From positions 1 through 8,200 of the forward strand of contig JANWWX010000046.1 of assembly GCA_025057195.1 (NCBI GenBank): 8,200 nt of DNA, read 5' to 3'. The translations under genes were made by a program, and so were the position numbers. The notes under the pieces are model-generated. The model had not been told where the DNA came from. It saw nothing but the letters and a program-made list of their open reading frames with translations, and did not search any database. The stretch comes from Leptospiraceae bacterium. GTDB taxonomy: Bacteria; Spirochaetota; Leptospiria; Turneriellales; Turneriellaceae. Positions 1 through 6,345 of the stretch are shown here, piece after piece (the stretch's first letter is position 1; each line of letters starts with the position of its first letter).

Positions 1-2727
1 CAGTGCCATGCGTAGCTCCAAAGAGATACCGGGGATTATGTATTGCCCATAAACTGGGAAACGGAACTCCAAAAAGGGCTCGAAATGGTGGAAGTGCAAA
101 TCATACCCCGCGCCGTTGAGGTCGTGGAGGACACGGCGCAGGTCGCGTGCCAAGTAAAAAGGTAGCATCCATTCGTCGCGCAGGCGATTCCCCCACCGGA
201 TGAGGGGCTGGCAATAGGGCTCACGCCAAAACCAGAGCAGCAGTGCTGTTACCAAAATCTGCTGCACAGCGTTCATCTGGTAGTGGGGAGGCATTTCAAA
301 ACAGCGCAGCTCGATGATACCCTGCCTGCCTGCATACGATCCAGGGGCATAGAGTTTGTCGATCGACATTTCGGCGCGATGGGTATTGCCGGTGATGTCC
401 ACAAGGATGTTGCGCAGAATGCGATCGACCTGCCAGAAGGGAATCTGCTTCAGCCGGCGGATCTGCTCCAGGGCAATTTCCGCAGCCAGCAACTGCTCGT
501 CGCGGGCCTCATCGATGCGCGGGGATTGCGAGGTGGGACCAATGAATAGCCCATTAAATACATAAGACAGCGACGGGTGGTTTTGCCAATAGGCGATCAG
601 CGCTGCGAGCACTTCAGGCCGGCGTAGGAACGGACTGTCCTCAGGGTGCAGCGCACCGAGTGTGATATGGTTGCCTCCGCCTGTGCCGCACACTCTGCCA
701 TCAATCAGGTAACGCTCTGCGGTTAGCCCACAGTGCTCTGCCTCTTCATAAAGGATCCGGGTCTTTTCGATGGCCTCCACCAAGCTCGTTGAGGGTAGGA
801 TATTGACCTCCAGCACACCTGGATCCGGGGTGATGCGAAAAAAACCCAAACGGTTATCGCGTGGCGGTTCATACCCCTCAAGCCGGATCGGGATGCCAAG
901 CCGCGAGGCCGCCTTTTCAACCACCGCAAGCAAAGAGCAAAACTCCTCGAGAGTATTAACGGGGGGCAAAAAAACATACAACTGGCCGTGGCGCACCTCG
1001 GTGCAAAGAAAAGTGCGGATGGGCTCTCGCCGGACCCGGCTCCGGTGCGGCAACGGCTCTACCTTGTGCTTTGGGTTAGCAAACGGATCGTGCCAGTATT
1101 CGGGTTGCCATGCATCGGTGATGGAATCGAGTGGCAGTCTCAAACCCAGCGGAGAATCACCAGGCACCAGTGCGGCAAAGCCACGGCGGAACTCCAGCTC
1201 TGCACTCTCCCAGACACCGTGCGTCGGGTTGTAAACCAATGGTAGGGCATAGCCTGCGGGTTTTTCAAGGCCAGAGTCAAGCACGCGCAACAGGCGTTTT
1301 CGTTCGAGCTCTGGGTAAGAGTACCCTTGGATGATTTTTTCAAATTCCGGCGGCAGCTTTGACTCGGCATGGATGTAGTAGATTGGATCTTCGAAGGCGG
1401 TGACAATGCAGGACAATGGCAAACCAAGGATGTCGGCCACTTCCCCGAGTAGCGACTCGGCATCCTTCACGGTCGCAGCACTGGCACTATTTTCAAAAAG
1501 CAGCTGGCTGGCATGCCACAAGGGTTGGCCGTCGCGCCGCCAAAAGCAGCCGAGACACCAGCGTGGCAACGGCTCGCCCGGGTACCATTTCCCCTGCGAC
1601 TCGAGGGTAATGCCTCCTTTTGCATAGACCGAAAACAGCCGCTGCAAAAGCTGTCTTGCGACCTGGTATTTTTCCTCGCCCAGGGCATCGTAGTGCCATT
1701 GTCGGCTTTCCCGGTCTGAGGCCGAAATAAACGTCGGCTCGCCACCAATCGAAAGCCGGATGTCACTTGTGGCCAGTTCGCCATCGAGTTTTTTGGCAAT
1801 CTCAGTTAACTGCTGCCACACGGATTGTGGATACGGCCGGGTGGACCGCGGTTTTTCGTCCAGCCGGATGACCTCCATGTGGAATGCCAGCTCCGATTGG
1901 CAGGGCTCTGTGAAACCTTCTACGGGGGCTGCGCTTTCCGGTTCCGGGGTTGCTGCAAGCGGAATGTGCCCTTCGGCGGCCAGAAGCCCCGAGGTGGGAT
2001 CCAGCCCAATCCAACCGGCACCCGGGATAAAAACCTCCGCCCAGGCGTGCAGGTCTGTGAAGTCGCGGTCGATACCCTCAAATTCCCCAGGGGCAGGCTT
2101 GTCCGGCAAAAGCTGGATCAGATAGCCGGAGACAAAGCGCGCAGCCAAGCCAAAAGAGCGCAAAAGTTGCACCAGCAAGAAAGCGCTGTCGCGGCACGAA
2201 CCCGATTTTTTTTGCAAGGTCTCGGTGGTGGTCTGCACACCCGGCTCCAGGCGTATGACATAGGCGATCTGGCGGTGCACGTGGCGGTTGAGCGCCACTA
2301 ACCAATCGATCGTATTCTGCCCGGATGGCGCAACGGCCTTGGCAAACTCACCCAGTTCGGTCCCCGCATCCGTGGCCACTAAGTATGGGGCCAGTTCCCG
2401 CTGGAGTCTTTCGCCATAGCGGAAAGGCACCTGCCGCGCCCCGTCCTCGATAAAAAAGTCGAATGGATTATAAGCAGAAAGTTCTGCCACCAGCTCCACC
2501 TGGATCTTGAGAAAATTGCTGGGTTCGGGAAACACCAACTGCGCCTGCCAGTTGGCAAAAGGGTCTTGTACCCAATTGAGGAAATGCTTTTTGGGTTCAA
2601 CCTGGAAGGCATAAGCCACAATGGTGGTCCGTGTGTGCGGGGCTGGTCGCAACCGCACCTTCTGTGGGAAAATGGCCACTGGCCTGTCATAGCGGTACTC
2701 AGTTAAATGCCTGAGTTTTACGCGCAT
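1..2727 (-). CDS. Transglutaminase-like / DUF2126 fusion protein, C-terminus beyond window
   Basis: The frame is open from the ATG at 2727 to the window edge, giving 909 codons; the family is usually about 1,100 residues, so roughly 200 C-terminal residues are missing. Residues 1-90 are the bacterial transglutaminase N-terminal region (starting MRVKLRHLTEYRYDRPV). Residues about 160-245 are the papain-like core with a complete apparent triad: Cys178 in GSCRD, His227 in DLHAWAEVF and Asp243 in GLDPTSG. DUF2126 starts near residue 320, with SIGGEPTF around 328-333, GTGGGNHIT around 680-688 and FIGPTSQSPRIDEAR further on, all strongly family-like. The family is thought to be cytoplasmic and to combine amide cleavage or transfer with a ligase-like domain; the substrate is unknown. 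It diverges from an ATP-grasp/alpha-E pair that is its usual partner. The start was chosen by family fit: an in-frame ATG at 2751 would add eight residues, and neither has a Shine-Dalgarno site. Family assignment is very secure; biochemical role is inferred. Confidence 0.95.
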   Translation of the reverse strand, partial: MRVKLRHLTEYRYDRPVAIFPQKVRLRPAPHTRTTIVAYAFQVEPKKHFLNWVQDPFANWQAQLVFPEPSNFLKIQVELVAELSAYNPFDFFIEDGARQVPFRYGERLQRELAPYLVATDAGTELGEFAKAVAPSGQNTIDWLVALNRHVHRQIAYVIRLEPGVQTTTETLQKKSGSCRDSAFLLVQLLRSFGLAARFVSGYLIQLLPDKPAPGEFEGIDRDFTDLHAWAEVFIPGAGWIGLDPTSGLLAAEGHIPLAATPEPESAAPVEGFTEPCQSELAFHMEVIRLDEKPRSTRPYPQSVWQQLTEIAKKLDGELATSDIRLSIGGEPTFISASDRESRQWHYDALGEEKYQVARQLLQRLFSVYAKGGITLESQGKWYPGEPLPRWCLGCFWRRDGQPLWHASQLLFENSASAATVKDAESLLGEVADILGLPLSCIVTAFEDPIYYIHAESKLPPEFEKIIQGYSYPELERKRLLRVLDSGLEKPAGYALPLVYNPTHGVWESAELEFRRGFAALVPGDSPLGLRLPLDSITDAWQPEYWHDPFANPKHKVEPLPHRSRVRREPIRTFLCTEVRHGQLYVFLPPVNTLEEFCSLLAVVEKAASRLGIPIRLEGYEPPRDNRLGFFRITPDPGVLEVNILPSTSLVEAIEKTRILYEEAEHCGLTAERYLIDGRVCGTGGGNHITLGALHPEDSPFLRRPEVLAALIAYWQNHPSLSYVFNGLFIGPTSQSPRIDEARDEQLLAAEIALEQIRRLKQIPFWQVDRILRNILVDITGNTHRAEMSIDKLYAPGSYAGRQGIIELRCFEMPPHYQMNAVQQILVTALLLWFWREPYCQPLIRWGNRLRDEWMLPFYLARDLRRVLHDLNGAGYDLHFHHFEPFLEFRFPVYGQYIIPGISLELRMAL

Positions 2728-2739
2728 GCGCCCGAAGGA

Positions 2740-2755
2740 AGCAAATGCCATGCCA
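2740..2755 (-). promoter_or_regulatory. Candidate sigma-54 (-24/-12) promoter for the transglutaminase-DUF2126 gene
   Basis: Read on the minus strand the site is TGGCATGGCATTTGCT. It fits the sigma-54 consensus TGGCACG-N4-TTGCW at 11 of 12 fixed positions, with exactly 10 nt between the GG (2754-2753) and the GC (2742-2741). The predicted start, 12 nt past the GC, is near 2729, only about 2 nt before the ATG at 2727. That implies a leaderless or nearly leaderless mRNA, which agrees with the lack of a Shine-Dalgarno site. It is not independent of the mirror-image element at 2761-2776, because both sit in one dyad, so an operator is a real alternative. Confidence 0.38.
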
Positions 2756-2760
2756 TAATT

Positions 2761-2776
2761 TGGCATATTTTTTGCT
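2761..2776 (+). promoter_or_regulatory. Candidate sigma-54 (-24/-12) promoter for the ATP-grasp/alpha-E unit
   Basis: The site reads TGGCATATTTTTTGCT. It matches the sigma-54 consensus TGGCACG-N4-TTGCW at 10 of 12 fixed positions, with 10 nt between the GG (2762-2763) and the GC (2774-2775), the spacing this sigma factor requires. The predicted start is near 2787, leaving a leader of about 43 nt that contains the strong ribosome binding site. I saw no convincing -35/-10 pair in the same gap; TAAAAT at 2777-2782 resembles a -10 box but has no -35 at the right distance. No full enhancer site for an NtrC-type activator is visible, only a GTGCA half-site near 2790-2794. Confidence 0.4.
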
Positions 2777-2816
2777 TAAAATTTTCTGGGTGCAGAACAA
2801 AGGACAAACAAGGACA

Positions 2817-2829
2817 GGGAGGAGGGAAG
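2817..2829 (+). promoter_or_regulatory. Strong ribosome binding site deciding the ATP-grasp start
   Basis: The purine run GGGAGGAGGGAAG directly precedes the ATG at 2830 and offers GGAGG-type pairing at about 4-7 nt spacing. The longer reading frame from an ATG at 2707 has no comparable site. It would also read through the dyad and overlap the start of the divergent gene. This makes 2830 the start of translation. Confidence 0.85.
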
Positions 2830-4281
2830 ATGCTGCTTGCAAAATACCACACAGAGCGTGCGTTTGATGAAATGGTGGCGAAAGATGGCTCACTGCGGCC
2901 GCAATATGCCAGTTTGGGCGATCGCTTGAGCCGTATGGAATTGGGCGAATTGGTCAGGCGCAAAGGCCGTGCCGAACGGGCGCTTTTTGCCTCGGGAATC
3001 ACTTTCACCCTTTACGGCAAAGAGGGCTCACAGGATCGGATCCTGCCTTTCGACATCATTCCCCGCATCATCCGCGCTGACGAGTGGGCGATGCTCGAGT
3101 CGGGGTTGGTACAGCGGACTTTGGCGCTCAATGCATTCCTCAACGACATCTATGGCAAGCAACACATTGTGCGCGATGGTATCATCCCGCGCGAAGTGAT
3201 CGAATCCAGCCCTGGATTTTTAAAGCCGTGCTTGGGGGTCAAACCACCACGCGGTATCTATATCCATATCTCGGGTACCGACCTTGTGCGCGGCGAGGAT
3301 GGCAACTACATGGTGTTGGAGGATAACCTACGCTGCCCTTCGGGAGTGAGCTATGTTCTCGAAAACCGCGAAGTGATGAAACAGATTTTCCCCGAGCTAT
3401 TCCGTGACCTGCGCGTCCGGCCTGTGGCCAACTACCCTATTCGGCTGCGCCAGGCTTTGGAATACCTGTCAGACCGGAGCCAACCCTCGCTGGTGCTGCT
3501 CACTCCGGGGATCTATAACTCTGCCTATTTCGAACACTCATTCCTGGCACAACAGATGGGAATCCCCCTGGTCGAAAATACGGATCTCTTTGTCGAAAAC
3601 GACCGGGTGTTCATGAAAACCATCCGTGGCCCCAGACCGGTGGACGTGATCTACCGGCGTACCGACGACACCTTTTTGGATCCCACAGTGTTCCGCAAGG
3701 ACTCGCTGCTCGGCGTGCCGGGGCTTTTTGATGCGTACCGCAAAGGCAATGTGGCTTTGGCGAATGCCCTCGGCACCGGTGTCGCCGACGACAAGGTCGT
3801 CTATGCCTATGTGCCGGACATGATCCGCTACTACCTCGGCGAAGAACCACTGATCCCGAATGTCCCCACTTACCTTTGCTTCCGCGAAAACGACCGTAAA
3901 TATGTCCTGCGCAACCTGCATAAAATGGTGGTAAAAGCGGCCAACGGTGCGGGTGGCTATGGCATGCTGATTGGCCCGCAGGCCACGGCTGCCGAGCGCA
4001 GGGCATTCCGCGAAAAGATCCAAAAAGATCCCCGCGGTTACATCGCACAGCCCGTGGTGGCACTTTCCACCGCACCCACCATTGTTTCTGGTCCCGTGCT
4101 CAATGCCGGAGAGGGCTCGATTGAGCCACGGCACATTGACTTGCGGCCTTATATTGTCTTTGGCAAGGACTGCTATGTGCTACCGAGTGGCCTAACCCGC
4201 GTGGCCCTGCGCAAAGGTTCGCTGGTCGTCAACTCTTCACAGGGCGGGGGCACCAAAGACACATGGGTCTTAGAAAGCTGA
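2830..4281 (+). CDS. Circularly permuted ATP-grasp family protein (COG2308 type)
   Basis: The protein has 483 residues from the ATG at 2830, the usual family length. It begins MLLAKYHTERAFDEMVAKDG and runs through the family hallmarks in order. These are TLYGKEGSQDRILPFDIIPR near 60-80, then EDNLRCPSGVSY with Glu164, Asn166 and Arg168 (the metal/nucleotide-contacting block moved to the front by the permutation). The glycine-rich nucleotide-binding stretch KAANGAGGYG lies at 369-378, HIDLRPY at 435-441, and the terminal block NSSQGGGTKDTW at 468-479. ATP-grasp enzymes activate a carboxylate as an acyl phosphate and join it to an amine; the substrate of this subfamily is unknown, and it is probably cytoplasmic. 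Six nucleotides separate it from the alpha-E gene, so the two are probably co-translated. Family assignment is secure; activity is inferred from preserved motifs. Confidence 0.96.
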   Translation: MLLAKYHTERAFDEMVAKDGSLRPQYASLGDRLSRMELGELVRRKGRAERALFASGITFTLYGKEGSQDRILPFDIIPRIIRADEWAMLESGLVQRTLALNAFLNDIYGKQHIVRDGIIPREVIESSPGFLKPCLGVKPPRGIYIHISGTDLVRGEDGNYMVLEDNLRCPSGVSYVLENREVMKQIFPELFRDLRVRPVANYPIRLRQALEYLSDRSQPSLVLLTPGIYNSAYFEHSFLAQQMGIPLVENTDLFVENDRVFMKTIRGPRPVDVIYRRTDDTFLDPTVFRKDSLLGVPGLFDAYRKGNVALANALGTGVADDKVVYAYVPDMIRYYLGEEPLIPNVPTYLCFRENDRKYVLRNLHKMVVKAANGAGGYGMLIGPQATAAERRAFREKIQKDPRGYIAQPVVALSTAPTIVSGPVLNAGEGSIEPRHIDLRPYIVFGKDCYVLPSGLTRVALRKGSLVVNSSQGGGTKDTWVLES

Positions 4282-4287
4282 GACTGC

Positions 4288-5241
4288 ATGTACGTCCTCA
4301 GCCGGGTAGCGGATTCCGTCTATTGGCTTAACCGGTACGTTGAGCGTGCGGAAAGCTATGCCCGGCTGATTGAAACCTATTGGCAACTTTCGGTGGAAAA
4401 CCCAGAGCTGACGGGGCCACTGTGGCCAGCTCTTTTGGAAACCACTGCGGACACCTCGGTGCTGCAGGAAGCCAGCGAACGATTGAGCCAGGAGACAACC
4501 ATCGCTTTTTTGGCCTTCGATCGCCAAAATCCCAACTCAATCCTGTCATGCCTGCTGGCAGCAAGGGAAAATGCTCGCTCGATCCGCGAAAAAATCTCCA
4601 AGGACATGTGGGAAACCATCCACGAGCTTTATACCCAGGTGTTGCAGCAGGCCGAAAGCAGGAAAAGTCCCTCTGATATTCCCGATATCGCCTTTTTTCG
4701 CCAGCTGCGGCGGAGCTGCCAGGCCTTTTACGGCATTTCGGATAGCACCCTCAGCCATGACGAAACCTATTTTTTTGCATTGCTCGGCCGATCGTTAGAA
4801 CGCGCCGACAAGACAACCCGCATCCTCGACCTCCAGTCGTACATGTTGACTGGGGAGGAGCAGTCGGGTGACACTGGGCTGATCCTGAGCTTTGCGGTAT
4901 TGCGGGCGACCAGCGCACATGAAATGTTCAGCCAGGCATACCCGCGTGTCAGTGCGGAAAACATCCTCGATTTTTTGTTGCTCAGCCGCACCTTTCCGCG
5001 CGCGGTCACAGCCTGCCTCCTGCAGATCGAGTATGCGCTCCGTTCGCTGGCACTTGAACAAAAAGGCTTTTTCATCAATAAGGCCCATAAAAAAGTCAAA
5101 CAACTGTTGCTCGAGTTACGCCACACCGATGTCTCGCGATTGGTGGGCGACCAACTCAATGCCTATCTCGACAACTTACAGATGCGGCTCAACGAGATCG
5201 GTGACGAAATCACACGAACCTATTTTGTCAGTAGTTCGTAA
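4288..5241 (+). CDS. Alpha-E domain protein (COG2307 / DUF403 type)
   Basis: The 317-residue protein is full length for the family and begins MYVLSRVADSVYWLNRYVERAESYARL, split here into the diagnostic LSRVADSVYW and RYVERAESYARL blocks. It is predicted to be almost entirely helical, is rich in Glu, Arg and Leu, and has no signal peptide or membrane segment. Other family-like blocks are LAARENARSIREKIS (near 90-105) and LGRSLERADKTTRILDL (near 168-184), and it ends in ITRTYFVSSS. Alpha-E proteins have no proven reaction; they nearly always accompany the permuted ATP-grasp, sometimes as a fusion, and are thought to work with it as a partner or adaptor. The gene starts 6 nt after the ATP-grasp stop with only a weak purine stretch upstream, so translational coupling is likely. 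Confidence 0.95.
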   Translation: MYVLSRVADSVYWLNRYVERAESYARLIETYWQLSVENPELTGPLWPALLETTADTSVLQEASERLSQETTIAFLAFDRQNPNSILSCLLAARENARSIREKISKDMWETIHELYTQVLQQAESRKSPSDIPDIAFFRQLRRSCQAFYGISDSTLSHDETYFFALLGRSLERADKTTRILDLQSYMLTGEEQSGDTGLILSFAVLRATSAHEMFSQAYPRVSAENILDFLLLSRTFPRAVTACLLQIEYALRSLALEQKGFFINKAHKKVKQLLLELRHTDVSRLVGDQLNAYLDNLQMRLNEIGDEITRTYFVSSS

Positions 5242-5243
5242 TT

Positions 5244-5265
5244 GCATGGTGTTCGCCACACATGC
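5244..5265 (+). other. Short bulged hairpin after the alpha-E gene
   Basis: GCATGGTG (5244-5251) can pair with CAC (5257-5259) plus CATGC (5261-5265), giving eight base pairs with a TTCGC loop and one bulged A. It begins 2 nt after the alpha-E stop. It is followed by an A-run rather than a T-run, so it is not a standard intrinsic terminator for the plus strand. It could stabilise the 3' end of the mRNA or be chance. Confidence 0.3.
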
Positions 5266-5314
5266 GTCGCTAAAAAAACTTGCCAAAATAGGACCAAAAT
5301 AGCATTTTTATGGT

Positions 5315-5473
5315 ATGCAAGTAAGGGAGGCACAACAAGCGGCAGCTGCCCAAAGGCTCTACGAAGCCGAACAGGCTGCGCGCCAGGAGGCGCAGAACCG
5401 GGAACAGCCGGTACAAAAAGACCAACCGGCGCAGGCAACCGGCACAGCTTCTTCGATCGACACTTACGCCTGA
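5315..5473 (+). CDS. Small Gln/Ala/Glu-rich protein, 52 residues, unknown
   Basis: An ATG-started frame of 52 codons ends at TGA. It begins MQVREAQQAAAAQRLYEAEQ and ends TGTASSIDTYA. Eleven of 52 residues are Gln. Residues 2-30 look like one amphipathic charged helix and the last 22 look disordered. It has no Cys, no signal peptide and no membrane segment. An in-frame TAG at 5300-5302 makes the ATG at 5315 the first usable one. No Shine-Dalgarno site is visible, which weakens the call. It lies 73 nt after the alpha-E gene and 42 nt before the 270-residue gene, on the same strand. The coherent helical composition makes it more convincing than the longer overlapping frame at 5242-5526. I do not recognise the family; function unknown. 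Confidence 0.55.
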   Translation: MQVREAQQAAAAQRLYEAEQAARQEAQNREQPVQKDQPAQATGTASSIDTYA

Positions 5474-5515
5474 CATTTGCCTTGCGTGCAGCCTTGACGC
5501 TGCCGAAAATAAAAC

Positions 5516-6328
5516 ATGGCAGTTGACCAAGCCACAAAAAAGCTTTATAACGAGCGGATCGGTAAACACAAGCAGCAAATTGCGGAGTTTGAAAAAGAAA
5601 TCGCAGCCTATAAAAAGGCAATGAATAGCCAAAAAAAGCTCAAGCCATTTTTCCATATTGGCAGCGTCGCATTATTGCTCCAGATCATCAAGCTGCAGAT
5701 TGAGATGAATGCGATCTCGGAAGAGATGATGAATATCAAGAACAATGCTTTTCTCGATGCTGCACGCAAAAATTTCTATAAAATTTTTTCTGAATTGGCG
5801 TCGGTGGTCAAGGACGACATCGATGAGCCGCTCGATTTTAACCGTGAGGAGTTGGATAAAATCAAGCCCTTCACCCCACGCCAGCGGCTGAATCTTTATC
5901 GTCATATTCGTAGCGAGATGGAACAATTGATCCGGGCCTATGGCCCCAACACCAAATGGCTTTGGTCGTTCCCCGAACTTTATGCTAAAAGTGCCAACCT
6001 TGGCAAAAACCTGATCGATTTCCGCGAAGTCCAATCAAAACGCGATCCGCGCGAAGAATTCTATTACGATCGCAAGGAAATGGTCAAGCTCATCATTGAC
6101 GACCTTTTTGATGCCTCTTGCCGCTACCGCGACAAATTTGAGATTTCCACCAAGGCCACCAGCGACATGCTGATGGCGATCAAGCTCTTGGACGCAATGC
6201 GCCGTGTCGCCCTTGCCGTCAAAGACGACGCCATGGCCAACAAGGCCAAGGCCGGGATTGAGTCCTACAAGGCACGGATCGAAAGCGAAAAAGAACAAAA
6301 AGAAAAGAAGACCCAGGCAAAAAAATAA
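5516..6328 (+). CDS. Uncharacterised Lys/Glu-rich helical protein, 270 residues
   Basis: The frame opens at the ATG at 5516; an in-frame TAA at 5510-5512 rules out an earlier start. The N-terminal 35 residues look like a coiled coil (LYNERIGKHKQQIAEFEKEI). A moderately hydrophobic stretch follows at about 46-62 (FFHIGSVALLLQIIKL), which I judge amphipathic rather than a clear membrane span. The centre contains DEPLDFNREELDKIKPFTPRQR, split as DEPLDFNREELDK and IKPFTPRQRLNLYRH, then WLWSFPELYAK and FREVQSKRDPREEFYYDR. The C-terminus is a Lys/Glu tail (EKEQKEKKTQAKK). No catalytic motif is evident. From memory it resembles uncharacterised Leptospira-group proteins, which I cannot confirm. The first 240 nt (5521-5760) contain 98 G or C, about 41 percent, lower than the transglutaminase gene. 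It converges on the minus-strand gene with a 17-nt gap. Confidence 0.85.
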   Translation: MAVDQATKKLYNERIGKHKQQIAEFEKEIAAYKKAMNSQKKLKPFFHIGSVALLLQIIKLQIEMNAISEEMMNIKNNAFLDAARKNFYKIFSELASVVKDDIDEPLDFNREELDKIKPFTPRQRLNLYRHIRSEMEQLIRAYGPNTKWLWSFPELYAKSANLGKNLIDFREVQSKRDPREEFYYDRKEMVKLIIDDLFDASCRYRDKFEISTKATSDMLMAIKLLDAMRRVALAVKDDAMANKAKAGIESYKARIESEKEQKEKKTQAKK

Positions 6329-6345
6329 AATAGCCGCTTGCGCAA

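Larger units (their letters stand above)
2740..2776. repeat. 37-bp interrupted dyad in the divergent control region
   Basis: Two nested inverted repeats share one centre at 2758. The inner arms are ATGCCA (2750-2755) and TGGCAT (2761-2766) around TAATT. The outer arms are AGCAAA (2740-2745) and TTTGCT (2771-2776). Both pairs are perfect 6-bp matches; the 4-nt stretches between inner and outer arms do not pair. A further partial copy, AAATGCCA, lies at 2743-2750. The symmetry lies in the shared control region of two divergent transcription units. This suggests either a binding site for a dimeric or tetrameric regulator or two back-to-back promoters. Confidence 0.8.

Noticed and set aside
770..1234. 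154-codon open frame on the plus strand
   Set aside because: It is opposite the conserved DUF2126 coding frame and its Ser/Arg-rich composition is that of a shadow frame.
2800..2816. Direct repeat AAGGACA at 2800-2806 and 2810-2816
   Set aside because: Short, purine-rich and adjacent to the ribosome binding site; likely compositional bias of the leader.
3538..4134. 198-codon open frame on the minus strand inside the ATP-grasp gene
   Set aside because: It lies wholly opposite a strongly conserved coding sequence, has a His/Val-rich composition typical of antisense shadows, and has no start signal.
5280..5314. A sigma-70 promoter before the 52-codon ORF (TTGCCA at 5280-5285)
   Set aside because: The only -10-like boxes sit 14 nt (TAGCAT) or 23 nt (TATGGT) away, outside the workable spacing.
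5488..5503. GCAGC/GCTGC inverted repeat with a 6-nt loop before the 270-residue gene
   Set aside because: Only five base pairs with no extension and no T-run; too common to call a terminator or regulator.
5242..5526. 94-codon plus-strand frame from a TTG after the alpha-E gene
   Set aside because: Composition is unlike a folded protein, it overlaps the start of the 270-residue gene, and the 52-codon frame in another phase is more coherent.
5270..5656. 128-codon minus-strand frame (and the related 5220-5621 frame) across the small intergenic region
   Set aside because: Much of it is antisense to the 270-residue gene. The hydrophobic, Phe/Leu-rich translation is what antisense of Lys/Glu-rich codons produces.
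6329..6345. Possible bidirectional terminator in the 17-nt convergent gap, with the TTGCGCAA palindrome at 6338-6345
   Set aside because: The palindrome has no room for a loop and no stable GC-rich stem precedes the T-rich run that the minus strand reads beyond it.
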